A stretch of 64,000 bases of DNA, taken from assembly GCF_000015245.1 (NCBI RefSeq), contig NC_008700.1, forward strand, positions 2,548,001-2,612,000. The letters run 5' to 3'. The notes beneath the pieces are model-generated. The model saw only the letters and a program-made list of their open reading frames with translations, had not been told where the DNA came from and searched no databases. Shown piece after piece: positions 25,856-35,190 of the stretch. The DNA comes from Shewanella amazonensis SB2B (GTDB lineage: Bacteria > Pseudomonadota > Gammaproteobacteria > Enterobacterales > Shewanellaceae). Every line of letters begins with the position of its first letter. Position 1 is the first letter of the stretch. Both the position numbers and the translations under genes were made by a program.

Positions 25856-25887
25856 TTGACAATCCCCACCGCCTGGGTTTTTCTATA
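25856..25887 (+). promoter_or_regulatory. Probable trp operon promoter
   Basis: A perfect TTGACA at 25856-25861 is followed by a TATA-like hexamer near 25881-25887, with a spacer of about 19-20 bases, slightly longer than ideal. The leader peptide start lies about 35 bases downstream. I see no clear TrpR operator here. Confidence 0.6.
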
Positions 25888-25920
25888 GGCCAACAACAAA
25901 TTTCACAAGATAAACGCAAC

Positions 25921-25986
25921 ATGAACCCAATCATTGCTTCTTTCATCAACTGGTGGTGGCACTTCCCGAATACGCGGGTGGTGTGA
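25921..25986 (+). CDS. trpL: trp operon leader peptide TrpL
   Basis: A 21-residue leader peptide with three consecutive Trp codons at 25951-25959 (residues 11-13), beginning MNPIIASF and ending NTRVV. Its stop is about 40 bases before the attenuator hairpin. Three tandem Trp codons make ribosome stalling a sensor of charged tRNA-Trp. The ribosome site is weak (AAGATAAACGCAAC). Too short for usual gene calling. Confidence 0.88.
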   Translation: MNPIIASFINWWWHFPNTRVV

Positions 25987-26050
25987 AGCTTGGTGTGCGT
26001 TTAACAGACACAAGATTCATCGAAAAGGCCCGCACTACGCGGGCCTTTTT
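25960..26050 (+). promoter_or_regulatory. trp attenuator (hairpins 1:2, 2:3 and 3:4)
   Basis: The 3:4 terminator is a 7-bp stem GGCCCGC (26027-26033) / GCGGGCC (26039-26045) plus A-T pairs, followed by five T. Segment 2 contains GCGGG at 25974-25978, which can alternatively pair with CCCGC of segment 3 as antiterminator. Segment 2 can also pair with 25960-25968 immediately after the Trp codons (hairpin 1:2). This is the classical ribosome-mediated attenuation layout. Confidence 0.88.
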
Positions 26051-26097
26051 GCATCTGGCCCGGTGAAAAGCGGCACAAAAACTTGAAGGATAACCGG

Positions 26098-27681
26098 ATG
26101 ACACAACAGGCGTTTGATGCCAAGGCAGAGGGAAAGCTGGCCACAGGCAAATTGACCAAGCAGCCCTTGCCTTACCAGGATGACCCGCTGGCCCTCTACG
26201 AGAGCCTGACTCAGGATGCCCACCACACACTTTTGCTGGAATCGGCTGAAATCGACAGCAAAGAGAACCTGAAAAGCATCATCATGACCCACGCGGCCCT
26301 GAAAATTGCAGCCCAGGGCTATCGGTTGGAGTTTACCGCGCTGGACGACAATGGCCGGGTGCTGCTGCCTGCCATCGCCGGTTTTTTTAACTGCGAACTG
26401 ACTGAAACCAATTACCTTGCCGTGACCTTAACACGCGACACCGGTCTACTGGATGAAGATGCCAGGCTAAAATCCACCTCGCCTCTGGATGGCCTGCGGG
26501 CACTACTCAAACATATCCATGTGGGTGAAAAGGTTGCCTTTGAGGATCTTTTCCTCGGTGGCGTACTGGCATACGATTTGATTGATACCGTTGAGCCACT
26601 TCCCAAAGCAAGGGACGGCGCCAATACCTGCCCGGATTATCTCTTTTATCTCGCCGACACCCTGGTGCTTGTGGACCACAAGGCCAAACAGGCCGAGTTG
26701 GTCTTGTCGACCTTTTCCGCGGACGGGCAAATATCCCCCTTCATAGAAGATGAACTCAAGCGCCGCGCCAAGGTGATCGAGGCCATCGCCAATCGTCCCC
26801 GCCCGGTTAAAGCCCTCAAACCGGTGAATGTCGAGGCCAGCGTCAGCATCAGTGACGAAGACTTTAAAGACGCGGTGAACGCCCTGAAAGAGCACATCAT
26901 CGCCGGCGATATTTTTCAGGTGGTGCCTTCAAGAAGCTTCAGTCTGCCTTGCCCCAATACCCTTGGCGCTTATAGAGCACTGCGTAAAACCAATCCCAGC
27001 CCCTACATGTTTTATTTTCGCAGCAGCGATTTCACCCTCTTTGGCGCCTCACCTGAAAGCGCGCTCAAATACGATGCTGACAGTAATCAGGTGGAAGTCT
27101 ACCCCATCGCCGGTACCCGTAAGCGCGGCAAAGATGCCAGTGGCAACATAGATCACGACCTGGATGGCCGTATCGAGCTGGAGCTGCGCCTCGATAAAAA
27201 GGAACTCTCTGAGCACCTGATGCTGGTCGATTTGGCCCGAAATGATATAGCCCGTATCAGCCAAAGCGGCACCCGCAAGGTAGCAGAGCTGTTGAAAGTT
27301 GACCGCTACAGCCACGTGATGCATCTGGTCAGCCGGGTCACAGGTCAACTGAGGCAGGATCTCGACGCCCTCCATGCTTATCAGGCCTGCATGAATATGG
27401 GCACGCTCACAGGCGCACCCAAGGTCAGGGCTTCCCAGCTTATCCGCGAAACGGAAAAGACACGCAGGGGCAGCTATGGCGGCGCCGTGGGTTACCTTTC
27501 CGCCACCGGTGACATGGATACCTGTATCGTTATTCGTTCGGCCTTTGTGAAAGACGGCCTTGCCCATATCCAGGCCGGTGCCGGTGTGGTGTATGACTCA
27601 GATCCCCAGGCAGAGGCAGACGAAACCCGTCAAAAAGCACAGGCAGTGATCTCTGCCATCAAACTGGGAGGTGGCCTGTGA
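26098..27681 (+). CDS. trpE: Anthranilate synthase component I
   Basis: A 527-residue chorismate-utilising enzyme that makes anthranilate from chorismate and ammonia supplied by TrpG. The LLES motif (46-49) is the Trp feedback-inhibition site. The chorismate-binding core shows DIFQVVPSRSFS, PSPYMFYF, PIAGTRKRG and the C-terminal QAGAGVVYDSDPQ. The ATG at 26098 with AAGGA is preferred over a TTG five codons upstream. The stop overlaps trpG by 4 bases (GTGA), giving coupled synthesis of the two subunits. Confidence 0.96.
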   Translation: MTQQAFDAKAEGKLATGKLTKQPLPYQDDPLALYESLTQDAHHTLLLESAEIDSKENLKSIIMTHAALKIAAQGYRLEFTALDDNGRVLLPAIAGFFNCELTETNYLAVTLTRDTGLLDEDARLKSTSPLDGLRALLKHIHVGEKVAFEDLFLGGVLAYDLIDTVEPLPKARDGANTCPDYLFYLADTLVLVDHKAKQAELVLSTFSADGQISPFIEDELKRRAKVIEAIANRPRPVKALKPVNVEASVSISDEDFKDAVNALKEHIIAGDIFQVVPSRSFSLPCPNTLGAYRALRKTNPSPYMFYFRSSDFTLFGASPESALKYDADSNQVEVYPIAGTRKRGKDASGNIDHDLDGRIELELRLDKKELSEHLMLVDLARNDIARISQSGTRKVAELLKVDRYSHVMHLVSRVTGQLRQDLDALHAYQACMNMGTLTGAPKVRASQLIRETEKTRRGSYGGAVGYLSATGDMDTCIVIRSAFVKDGLAHIQAGAGVVYDSDPQAEADETRQKAQAVISAIKLGGGL

Positions 27682-28277
27682 AACTCTATTTACTCGATAA
27701 CTTCGACTCTTTTACTTACAACCTGGTCGACCAATTCCGCGCGCTGGGCTTTGAGGTAGTGATTTACCGTAACGACGTTGACCCACAGCAGCTGGCAGCC
27801 AAGTTACTGGCCGAGCCTCAAACCGCACTGGTACTCTCCCCTGGTCCGGGTGCTCCCCACGAGGCGGGTTGCATGATGGCACTGATTAAACTGGTGGCAG
27901 GAAAGCTGCCAATTCTCGGGATATGCCTGGGTCATCAGGCGTTGGTTGAGCACTACGGCGGCAAGGTAGAGCGCGCGCCAAGTGTGGTACACGGCAAGGC
28001 GAGCCCCACGGTTCATGACGGTCAGGGGATTTTCCGAGGGCTGCCCTCCCCCTTGCCGGTGGCACGCTATCACAGTTTGGTCGCAACCAAGGTGCCTGAC
28101 GCCCTTAAGGTCATTGCCACTACCGAAGGCATGCCCATGGCGGTGCTCCACGAAGAAGACAAGGCGCTGGGTTTCCAGTTTCACCCTGAGTCGATTCTGA
28201 CAACCCTTGGCAGTACCTTGCTGGTGCAAAGCCTGCAATACCTCACCGGCTTGGCTGCCAAAGGAGAGCTGCAATGA
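27678..28277 (+). CDS. trpG: Anthranilate synthase glutamine amidotransferase component II
   Basis: A 199-residue class I glutamine amidotransferase. The nucleophile C83 is in GICLGHQ, and the His/Glu pair in FQFHPESI. It supplies ammonia to TrpE. The start is GTG overlapping the trpE stop. It is separate from trpD, unlike E. coli where trpG and trpD are fused. It overlaps trpD by 4 bases. Confidence 0.96.
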   Translation: MKLYLLDNFDSFTYNLVDQFRALGFEVVIYRNDVDPQQLAAKLLAEPQTALVLSPGPGAPHEAGCMMALIKLVAGKLPILGICLGHQALVEHYGGKVERAPSVVHGKASPTVHDGQGIFRGLPSPLPVARYHSLVATKVPDALKVIATTEGMPMAVLHEEDKALGFQFHPESILTTLGSTLLVQSLQYLTGLAAKGELQ

Positions 28278-29308
28278 GCAAGGATGTAAGACAACTCCTG
28301 GATAAAACCTACGGCGGTAACCCATTATCCCGCGAAGAAGCCAAATGCCTTTTTGCCTCGCTGGTGAGGGGCGAGCTCGATGAGGTCACCATAGCGGCGC
28401 TTTTGATGGCCCTCAAGGTGCGGGGCGAAACCATCGACGAAATCAGCGGCGCGGCCGATGCCATGCGCGAAGCGGCCAATTCCTTCCCCCGGCCCGCACT
28501 TGATGGTGGTATTTTGGATATCGTCGGCACCGGCGGTGACGGCTTCAACACCATCAACATTTCCACCACAGCGACCTTTGTGGCGGCGGCTGCAGGCGCC
28601 AATGTGGCCAAACATGGGAATCGCAGCGTATCGTCCAAATCCGGATCGTCGGATCTCCTCGGCCAGTTCGGCATCGAGTTAACCATGGCGCCACAAACGG
28701 CGGCCAATTGCCTTGAAGCCCTGGGTATTTGTTTTCTGTTTGCTCCCCATTACCACGGTGGAGTAAAACATGCGGTGCCGGTACGGCAAAAGCTCGCTAC
28801 CCGCACCCTGTTCAATGTACTCGGGCCCCTGATTAATCCCAGTCACCCCGACTTTATGCTGCTTGGGGTGTACAGTGAGACGCTGGTCCGCCCCATCGCC
28901 GAGGTGCTCTGCGCCCTTGGGGTAAAACGCGCCATGGTGGTACATGGCGAAGGGCTGGATGAAGTGGCGCTCCACGGCACAACTCAGGTGTGCGAACTCA
29001 GAAACGGTGAGCTTGTGGATTACTCGCTGTCACCAAAAGACTTTGGGCTTGAACCTGTCCAGGTAACTGAACTTGAAGGCGGTAGTCCCGAAGACAATGC
29101 GCTCATCACCGCGGCCATTTTAAAAGGCGAAGGCAAGGCAGCCCACCGGGATGCTGTGGCACTCAATGCAGGCTGTGCGCTCTATGTGGCAGGGCTTGCC
29201 GACACGCCCCAGGCAGGATTCAAGCTTGCCATTGACACCCTCGCCTCCGGCAAGGCATATGAAAAACTGATTGGCCTCGCCGCCATGAGTCAGCAGGACA
29301 AGGCGTAA
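28274..29308 (+). CDS. trpD: Anthranilate phosphoribosyltransferase
   Basis: A 344-residue enzyme transferring the phosphoribosyl group of PRPP to anthranilate. The PRPP-binding GTGGDGFNTINIST and the KHGNRSVSSKSGSSDLL segments are present. Length is that of stand-alone TrpD. It overlaps trpG by 4 bases and is followed after 13 bases by trpCF, which has an AAGGA site. Confidence 0.96.
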   Translation: MSKDVRQLLDKTYGGNPLSREEAKCLFASLVRGELDEVTIAALLMALKVRGETIDEISGAADAMREAANSFPRPALDGGILDIVGTGGDGFNTINISTTATFVAAAAGANVAKHGNRSVSSKSGSSDLLGQFGIELTMAPQTAANCLEALGICFLFAPHYHGGVKHAVPVRQKLATRTLFNVLGPLINPSHPDFMLLGVYSETLVRPIAEVLCALGVKRAMVVHGEGLDEVALHGTTQVCELRNGELVDYSLSPKDFGLEPVQVTELEGGSPEDNALITAAILKGEGKAAHRDAVALNAGCALYVAGLADTPQAGFKLAIDTLASGKAYEKLIGLAAMSQQDKA

Positions 29309-29321
29309 GGAATTAAGCCCC

Positions 29322-30710
29322 ATGAGCAATGTGTTAACCAAGATTATCGACACCAAATACGCCCATATCGATGCCCTCAAGCAGCGATTCCCGGAAGCCA
29401 GCCTGACGCCGAAAATCTCTGACCGCAGCCTCTATCAGGCGCTGGCAGCACCCAACGCAGGTTTTATTCTGGAATGTAAAAAGGCCAGCCCATCCAAGGG
29501 GCTGATCCGTGCCGACTTTGACCCTGTGGCCATCGTCAGCATTTACAGCCGTTATGCTGCCGGCATATCAGTGCTGACCGATGAGCAGTTTTTTCAGGGC
29601 GACATGGACTATATCCCACAGGTGCGTGCCGCTGTCTCCCAGCCAGTGCTGTGCAAAGACTTTTTTATCTCGCCCTATCAGGTCAGGCTCGCGGCCCATC
29701 AGGGCGCCGATGCCATACTCTTGATGCTGAGCGTGCTGGATGACGATGATTACCGACGCCTTGCCGACGAAGCCGCCAAATATCAGCTCGACATTCTCAC
29801 CGAAGTGAGCAACGAAGACGAGCTTCGCCGCGCCATCGCTCTCAGAGCTCCCATTATTGGCATCAACAACCGTAACTTGCGTGACCTGAGCACAGACCTC
29901 GCCACCACAGAAGCCCTGGCACCTCACATCCCCGCCGATACCCTGGTCATCAGCGAATCCGGAATTTACACCCACGAACAGGTAAAGCGCCTCGCCCCTC
30001 TGGTGCAGGGATTTTTGGTGGGCAGCTCCCTGATGGCGGAAGCGAACCTGGATTTAGCCTGTCGACGCCTGATTTATGGCGAAAACAAGGTCTGCGGCCT
30101 GACCCGAGAGGCGGATATCACGGCCGCCGCCAACGCTGGTGCCGTCTATGGCGGACTGATTTTTGCCGAAAAATCCCCTCGCTGCGTATCAGAAGATAGA
30201 GCACGGGCCCTGAGCGCATTCAATCGCGCCGCAAGCCAGCCGCTGGCGCTCGTAGGCGTATTTGTGGATGAAGCTGCGGCCAAGGTAGTCAGTCTTGCCA
30301 AGACGTTGGGACTGGCGGCAGTGCAACTGCACGGCAAGGAAGATGAAGCTTATATCGATGACCTGCGAAGCCAGTTGTCACAGGAGTTACCCGAAGGCTG
30401 TGAGATTTGGAAAGCCGTGGCCGTTGAAGCAGGCAAGGCATCTGCCATCCCCCATGGGGCAGACCGCATTGTATATGACAGCAAAAACAGTGCTGGCTTT
30501 GGCGGGACAGGTGTGTGTTTTGATTGGCAACTGAATCTTGCAGACAAACACAGGGCCATGCTGGCCGGTGGTCTCAATGCAAACAATGCCGCCACCGCCG
30601 CCAATCAGGGCTTTTTGGGGCTGGACTTTAATTCAGGATTGGAGGAAGCGCCCGGCATCAAGTCTGCCGCGCTTATCGAGCAGGCATTTGCCAGCCTTCG
30701 CAACTACTGA
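29322..30710 (+). CDS. trpC: Bifunctional indole-3-glycerol-phosphate synthase / phosphoribosylanthranilate isomerase
   Basis: A 462-residue two-domain TIM-barrel fusion (TrpC-TrpF). Residues 1-255 are indole-glycerol-phosphate synthase with the ECKKASPSKGLIR catalytic segment and GINNRNL; residues about 256-462 are the isomerase with KVCGLTREADI at its start and the GGTGVCFDW phosphate-binding loop. The two active sites catalyse successive steps of tryptophan synthesis. The fused arrangement is the same as in E. coli. A 72-base gap precedes trpB. Confidence 0.96.
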   Translation: MSNVLTKIIDTKYAHIDALKQRFPEASLTPKISDRSLYQALAAPNAGFILECKKASPSKGLIRADFDPVAIVSIYSRYAAGISVLTDEQFFQGDMDYIPQVRAAVSQPVLCKDFFISPYQVRLAAHQGADAILLMLSVLDDDDYRRLADEAAKYQLDILTEVSNEDELRRAIALRAPIIGINNRNLRDLSTDLATTEALAPHIPADTLVISESGIYTHEQVKRLAPLVQGFLVGSSLMAEANLDLACRRLIYGENKVCGLTREADITAAANAGAVYGGLIFAEKSPRCVSEDRARALSAFNRAASQPLALVGVFVDEAAAKVVSLAKTLGLAAVQLHGKEDEAYIDDLRSQLSQELPEGCEIWKAVAVEAGKASAIPHGADRIVYDSKNSAGFGGTGVCFDWQLNLADKHRAMLAGGLNANNAATAANQGFLGLDFNSGLEEAPGIKSAALIEQAFASLRNY

Positions 30711-30782
30711 CAAGCACTTAACCGAACAGAATTATTGGTGGTAAAGCCGCCATAGCAGATTGACTGACTTTGGAGAGATACA

Positions 30783-31976
30783 ATGAGCGAGCTGAAACTC
30801 GATCCCTACTTCGGCGAATACGGCGGTATGTACGTGCCGCAAATTCTGATGCCGGCGCTGAAGCAACTGGAGACCGCCTTTGTTGAGGCCCAGCAAGACC
30901 CAGAGTTCTTAACAGAATTCCACGACCTGTTGAAAAACTATGCGGGCCGCCCCACCGCCTTAACCTTGACCCGTAATCTGTCTCCCAATCCCAAGGTGAA
31001 AATCTACTTAAAGCGTGAGGACCTGCTGCACGGCGGTGCCCACAAGACCAATCAGGTGCTAGGTCAGGCGCTGCTTGCCAAACGCATGGGCAAGAAAGAG
31101 ATTATTGCCGAGACAGGCGCCGGGCAACACGGTGTGGCCACAGCGCTGGCTTGCGCCCTGTTGGGGCTCAAGTGCAAGGTATACATGGGTGCCAAAGACG
31201 TAGCCCGCCAGAGCCCCAATGTGTTTCGTATGCGTTTGATGGGCGCGGAGGTTATCCCGGTCACCTCCGGCTCTGCCACCCTCAAGGATGCCTGTAACGA
31301 GGCCATGCGTGACTGGTCCGGCAGCTACGACCGCGCCCACTATTTGCTGGGTACTGCCGCAGGGCCTCATCCCTTCCCCACCATAGTACGGGAATTCCAG
31401 CGCATGATTGGCGCCGAAACAAAAGCCCAAATGTTGGAGAAAGAAGGCCGCCTGCCGGATGCCGTTATCGCCTGCGTGGGTGGCGGCTCCAACGCCATCG
31501 GTATGTTTGCTGACTTTATCGACGAACCTTCGGTGAAGCTTATTGGGGTAGAGCCCGCTGGCAAGGGCATTGACACACCGATGCACGGTGCGCCGCTCAA
31601 GCATGGCAAGACGGGTATCTTCTTTGGTATGAAAGCCCCCTTGATGCAGGATGCGCATGGCCAGATTGAAGAGTCCTACTCGATTTCTGCCGGTCTGGAC
31701 TTCCCGTCCGTTGGACCCCAGCACGCCTATCTCAATGCCACCGGCCGCGCCACCTATGAGTCGGCCACCGATGACGAAGCGCTGGAGGCATTCCAGCTGC
31801 TTGCCCGCAGCGAAGGCATTATCCCGGCACTGGAATCGGCTCACGCGCTGGCGTATGCACTGCGTCTGGCCAAAGACGCCACCGAAGAGCAAATCATTGT
31901 GGTCAATCTCTCTGGCCGCGGTGATAAAGACATTTTTACCGTATCTGACATTTTAGACGGCAAGGCCAGCGCATAA
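30783..31976 (+). CDS. trpB: Tryptophan synthase beta subunit
   Basis: A 397-residue PLP enzyme joining indole and serine to make tryptophan. The PLP lysine is K88 in GGAHKTNQ, with the glycine-rich GGGSNAIG phosphate-binding loop and the AETGAGQHGVA segment. A GGAGAG ribosome site precedes the ATG. It pairs with TrpA, encoded 11 bases downstream. Confidence 0.97.
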   Translation: MSELKLDPYFGEYGGMYVPQILMPALKQLETAFVEAQQDPEFLTEFHDLLKNYAGRPTALTLTRNLSPNPKVKIYLKREDLLHGGAHKTNQVLGQALLAKRMGKKEIIAETGAGQHGVATALACALLGLKCKVYMGAKDVARQSPNVFRMRLMGAEVIPVTSGSATLKDACNEAMRDWSGSYDRAHYLLGTAAGPHPFPTIVREFQRMIGAETKAQMLEKEGRLPDAVIACVGGGSNAIGMFADFIDEPSVKLIGVEPAGKGIDTPMHGAPLKHGKTGIFFGMKAPLMQDAHGQIEESYSISAGLDFPSVGPQHAYLNATGRATYESATDDEALEAFQLLARSEGIIPALESAHALAYALRLAKDATEEQIIVVNLSGRGDKDIFTVSDILDGKASA

Positions 31977-31987
31977 GGAGTACTGCC

Positions 31988-32788
31988 ATGAACCGATATT
32001 CGAACGCCTTTGCCCGCTTAAAAGCCGGATCACGGGGCGCCTTCGTGCCTTTCGTCACCCTGGGTGACCCAGGCATCGACGAGAGTCTCGCGATTATTGA
32101 TGCCCTGGTTGAAGGCGGCGCCGATTGTCTTGAGCTGGGCTTTCCCTTCTCAGACCCACTCGCCGATGGCCCGGTGATCCAGGGCGCCAATATCCGCGCC
32201 TTGGCCGCCGGAACAACCCCGGATACCTGTTTCAAGATGATTGAGCAAATCCGCGCCAAGTATCCCGAACTGCCCATTGGCCTCTTGCTGTACGCCAATT
32301 TGGTATTTGCCAATGGCATAGAAGCCTTCTACCAACGCGCCAAGGCTGCCGGGGTCGATTCTGTGCTGATTGCCGATGTGCCGGCAGAAGAGTCAGCGCC
32401 TTTCGTTGCCGCCGCCAGGGCCGAAGGCATAGCGCCGATTTTTATCGCGCCCCCAAATGCCAGCGCCGACACCCTGCGACTGGTCGCGTCCCTTGGGGAA
32501 GGTTACACCTACCTCTTGTCCCGCGCCGGAGTGACAGGCGCCGACAACAAAGCCGGTATGCCACTGGACTCGGTACTATCGGCCCTGAAGGAATTCAACG
32601 CGCCTCCACCGCTGCTGGGATTTGGCATTGCCGAACCTTCACAGGTTCAGGAAGCGATTGCTGCCGGGGCAGCCGGTGCCATTTCCGGCTCCGCGGTAGT
32701 CAAGCGTATCGAAGCCTTAAAGGACGATATGCCCAAGCTCCTGACTGAACTCAAGTCCTTTGCCAGCGCCATGAAGGCAGCCACCTGA
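31988..32788 (+). CDS. trpA: Tryptophan synthase alpha subunit
   Basis: A 266-residue TIM-barrel lyase splitting indole-3-glycerol phosphate into indole and glyceraldehyde-3-phosphate. The catalytic E49 and D60 in LELGFPFSDPLADGP match the E. coli numbering exactly. GVTGADNKAG is the mobile loop, and the GFGIAEPSQV phosphate-binding segment follows. Last gene of the trp operon, with a terminator about 55 bases downstream. Confidence 0.97.
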   Translation: MNRYSNAFARLKAGSRGAFVPFVTLGDPGIDESLAIIDALVEGGADCLELGFPFSDPLADGPVIQGANIRALAAGTTPDTCFKMIEQIRAKYPELPIGLLLYANLVFANGIEAFYQRAKAAGVDSVLIADVPAEESAPFVAAARAEGIAPIFIAPPNASADTLRLVASLGEGYTYLLSRAGVTGADNKAGMPLDSVLSALKEFNAPPPLLGFGIAEPSQVQEAIAAGAAGAISGSAVVKRIEALKDDMPKLLTELKSFASAMKAAT

Positions 32789-32840
32789 GGGTCTGAATGA
32801 CGCAGCTTTCCCTCAAAAAAAGGGAACGAAGACAATAGAT

Positions 32841-32867
32841 ACAGCGGGCATGCCCGCTGTTTTTTTG
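32841..32867 (+). terminator. trp operon terminator
   Basis: A perfect 20-base palindrome (ACAGCGGGCA/TGCCCGCTGT) followed by seven T. Confidence 0.9.
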
Positions 32868-33043
32868 CCAAAAAAAGGTGGTCGACGTTGCAGTAAAAGC
32901 ACATAAAGCCATGCACGACTGCAATAGATTGATTTTCTTGGCAGCGATGCCCGAAAGGTTGACTCTCAGTGGCAGCTGAAATACAACTTAATCTATCCGG
33001 CACCATTCGGCACTGAGCCGACGCAGCAGCTAAGGAGTGGCCA

Positions 33044-33577
33044 ATGGCCAAGGCACTGCTAGTGATAGATGTTCAACGACTGCTTTTTGAAGGCGCCACG
33101 CCGCCATTCGATTCCGCCAATATCATCAAGCGTATCAATCAGCTAACAAAAACCGCCCGCACAGAAGGGGCCGTGGTTATCTTTATTCAGCATGAACAGC
33201 CAGGCACCCCCATCGCCCGCGACGCAGAGGGCTGGGAATTGGTGAGTGACCTGATACAAGATGAGAACGACTACTTCGTGGGAAAAACCACTCCGGACAG
33301 TTTTCAGGGAACCGGGCTGAAAGCCTTACTGGATGAACTGGATGTGGATGCACTGGCTATTTGCGGCTATGCCAGTGAGTTTTGTGTTGATACCACGGTA
33401 AGACGCGCCCTGGCGCTGGGATATCCCGTGGACCTTATCAGCGATGCGCACACCACAGCAGACAAGGCGCATCTGGATGCCAAAAGCATCATTGCCCACG
33501 AAAATGTGACCCTCTGCAGTATCAAAAGCTTTGGGGTTGTCGCTTCAGCCGTGAATGCAAATGCATGGCAGCCGTGA
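33044..33577 (+). CDS. Isochorismatase-family cysteine hydrolase
   Basis: A 177-residue hydrolase. The catalytic triad of the family is visible: D9 (LLVIDVQ), K81 (FVGKTTPDSF) and C114 (ASEFCVDTTV), followed by SDAHTT. The family includes nicotinamidases, ureido-acid amidohydrolases and isochorismatases; the specific substrate cannot be read from sequence. AAGGAG lies 9 bases before the ATG. It follows the trp terminator and is likely an independent gene. Confidence 0.88.
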   Translation: MAKALLVIDVQRLLFEGATPPFDSANIIKRINQLTKTARTEGAVVIFIQHEQPGTPIARDAEGWELVSDLIQDENDYFVGKTTPDSFQGTGLKALLDELDVDALAICGYASEFCVDTTVRRALALGYPVDLISDAHTTADKAHLDAKSIIAHENVTLCSIKSFGVVASAVNANAWQP

Positions 33578-33631
33578 GTGACATCTCTGAGAAACCGCCT
33601 GCCACAGTAAGCTGTAAATCTCCCCGATCAA

Positions 33632-33660
33632 TGGCCACTCCATGTGGCCAATTGTTTTTT
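33632..33660 (+). terminator. Terminator after the isochorismatase-like gene
   Basis: A 7-bp stem TGGCCAC/GTGGCCA with a TCCAT loop followed by ATTG and six T. It sits between convergent genes. Confidence 0.78.
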
Positions 33661-33700
33661 ACCCGCAGCCGAGCCTTTAGCGCCGGGCATATTATCAAGC

Positions 33701-35008
33701 CTACTGCGACGCTTTATCACCCGTGTCATTCATGTCAGCTTGAGGCTCAGAAGCTGATTGGGGCTCAACCAAAAGCGGCGATTCGGATAAACCGGAGTTC
33801 GTAAAGTCTGCTGTAACCAAGTCTGAGGGCTGCTCGGGTTCGATGGCATCTGGTATTGCGGCGGTAAGTATTTCCCCCTGCCATTTATTTCGCCAGCTAT
33901 TAAGGGCCGCAGCCAGGGCAACGCCCTGCACTTCGGTCAGGATACCGTTGTGACCGGCAATCACCCCATCGGCAACCGCCAGCACCCATACTGCCTGACG
34001 GTTGGCATCCTCGCAGCTTTGTACGGTTTTGCGGGCGTGCAGACGAGCACGGATCTTCCAGCCCGGGCCATCCAGCACCTGCATACAGCCGGGTTTGGCA
34101 TCATGGTCCTGCAGCGCCTTGGGGAGCATAAGCGTGCGGCTGCAATCCCTCCCCGGACAGGGGTCAATATCGTGGGTAATCGCCCAGGAGTTGCCCACAG
34201 CACGCTCTCCTTCTTTGAGCCAATTGAAGGCCTCAAGCACGGCATAATCCGTTTTGGACTGCAACACCAGCATGGCTGGCCCGGTATTGTCTGGGCTGCA
34301 CCATTTATCCAGCGGTTGGTATTCCCTGGCTGAGGCTGCGGGGTTAAGCAGCACGGTAAGATGCCGCTCGCCCTGGCCCTTTGCCAGATTCTCCAGCAGG
34401 CTTTGTTTACGGGCATGGAGCGCCACCACGCCACCGAGGCTGTGACCTATGAGGGTATAACGACCCAGGATGCCTTCATCCGCGAGGGTATCGAGCTCAG
34501 CCAGTAAGGGCTTTACACCCCGCTCACCAACCTGTTTTGCCACTCGCTTGCTGGTGAATATGGTGGGAAAGTCCAGTGGCTCAACCACACTGTCAGGGTC
34601 GTCAGAGCCATCGAGCCAAAAAGGATCGTACTGATCGCCACGCCAACCGATATAGAGGCCCAACAGCGATGGGTTAGTCGCCGACATTTGCCGGTAAAAA
34701 CGCTGAAAGGCAACAAAATTATCATCCGTTGGCGCTGCATTGTGATGCCAGCCATGGATAAAAATCAGCAGATTTGAACCCGGAGTCGTCCTCAGGCGCG
34801 CCTTCAGGGCATCAAACTGCGCGGGCAGATGCATTTGCCCGTCATCATTGAATTCGATGACGTGGAAATTGGCGAGAGCCTGTTCAGGCAAAACAGGATG
34901 ATAGGCAATATCAGGGATACGAGTGGACCAAATGGACAGCCCAAGCAGCACAATCAGGGCAAATTTTACGGCCGCGATGCCTTTCAACCACTTACGCAAA
35001 ACACACAT
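33701..35008 (-). CDS. Membrane-anchored alpha/beta hydrolase
   Basis: A 435-residue protein with one N-terminal membrane helix (about 14-29) and an alpha/beta hydrolase domain outside. IFIHGWHHN is the oxyanion strand-loop and GHSLGG holds the nucleophile S190. The C-terminal 60 residues are acidic and low complexity. No close named family is recognised; it is lipase/esterase-like, with several cysteines (PCPGRDCS) that may form disulfides. The ATG at 35008 is chosen; a TTG four codons upstream is also possible. Convergent with the isochorismatase-like gene. Confidence 0.72.
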   Translation of the reverse strand: MCVLRKWLKGIAAVKFALIVLLGLSIWSTRIPDIAYHPVLPEQALANFHVIEFNDDGQMHLPAQFDALKARLRTTPGSNLLIFIHGWHHNAAPTDDNFVAFQRFYRQMSATNPSLLGLYIGWRGDQYDPFWLDGSDDPDSVVEPLDFPTIFTSKRVAKQVGERGVKPLLAELDTLADEGILGRYTLIGHSLGGVVALHARKQSLLENLAKGQGERHLTVLLNPAASAREYQPLDKWCSPDNTGPAMLVLQSKTDYAVLEAFNWLKEGERAVGNSWAITHDIDPCPGRDCSRTLMLPKALQDHDAKPGCMQVLDGPGWKIRARLHARKTVQSCEDANRQAVWVLAVADGVIAGHNGILTEVQGVALAAALNSWRNKWQGEILTAAIPDAIEPEQPSDLVTADFTNSGLSESPLLVEPQSASEPQADMNDTGDKASQ

Positions 35009-35190
35009 CCACAAGATCAAAACCCCTGCTGGGGCGGGCGGCCATTATAGAGGTGTGAGCTGGCTTTCACCAGCGGGTAAAGTGCCATACCCAGCGGCCA
35101 ATCCCCATGTTACACTCGGTTTCTCGCTGACGGCACAACACAAGCTTGCAGGCCGTCAAAGGCTTACACTTTGGGACTTCACAGGACGCC

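Noticed and set aside
25840..25900. Possible TrpR operator at the trp promoter
   Set aside because: No ACTAGT-type symmetrical core is visible, so a TrpR site is not supported by eye.
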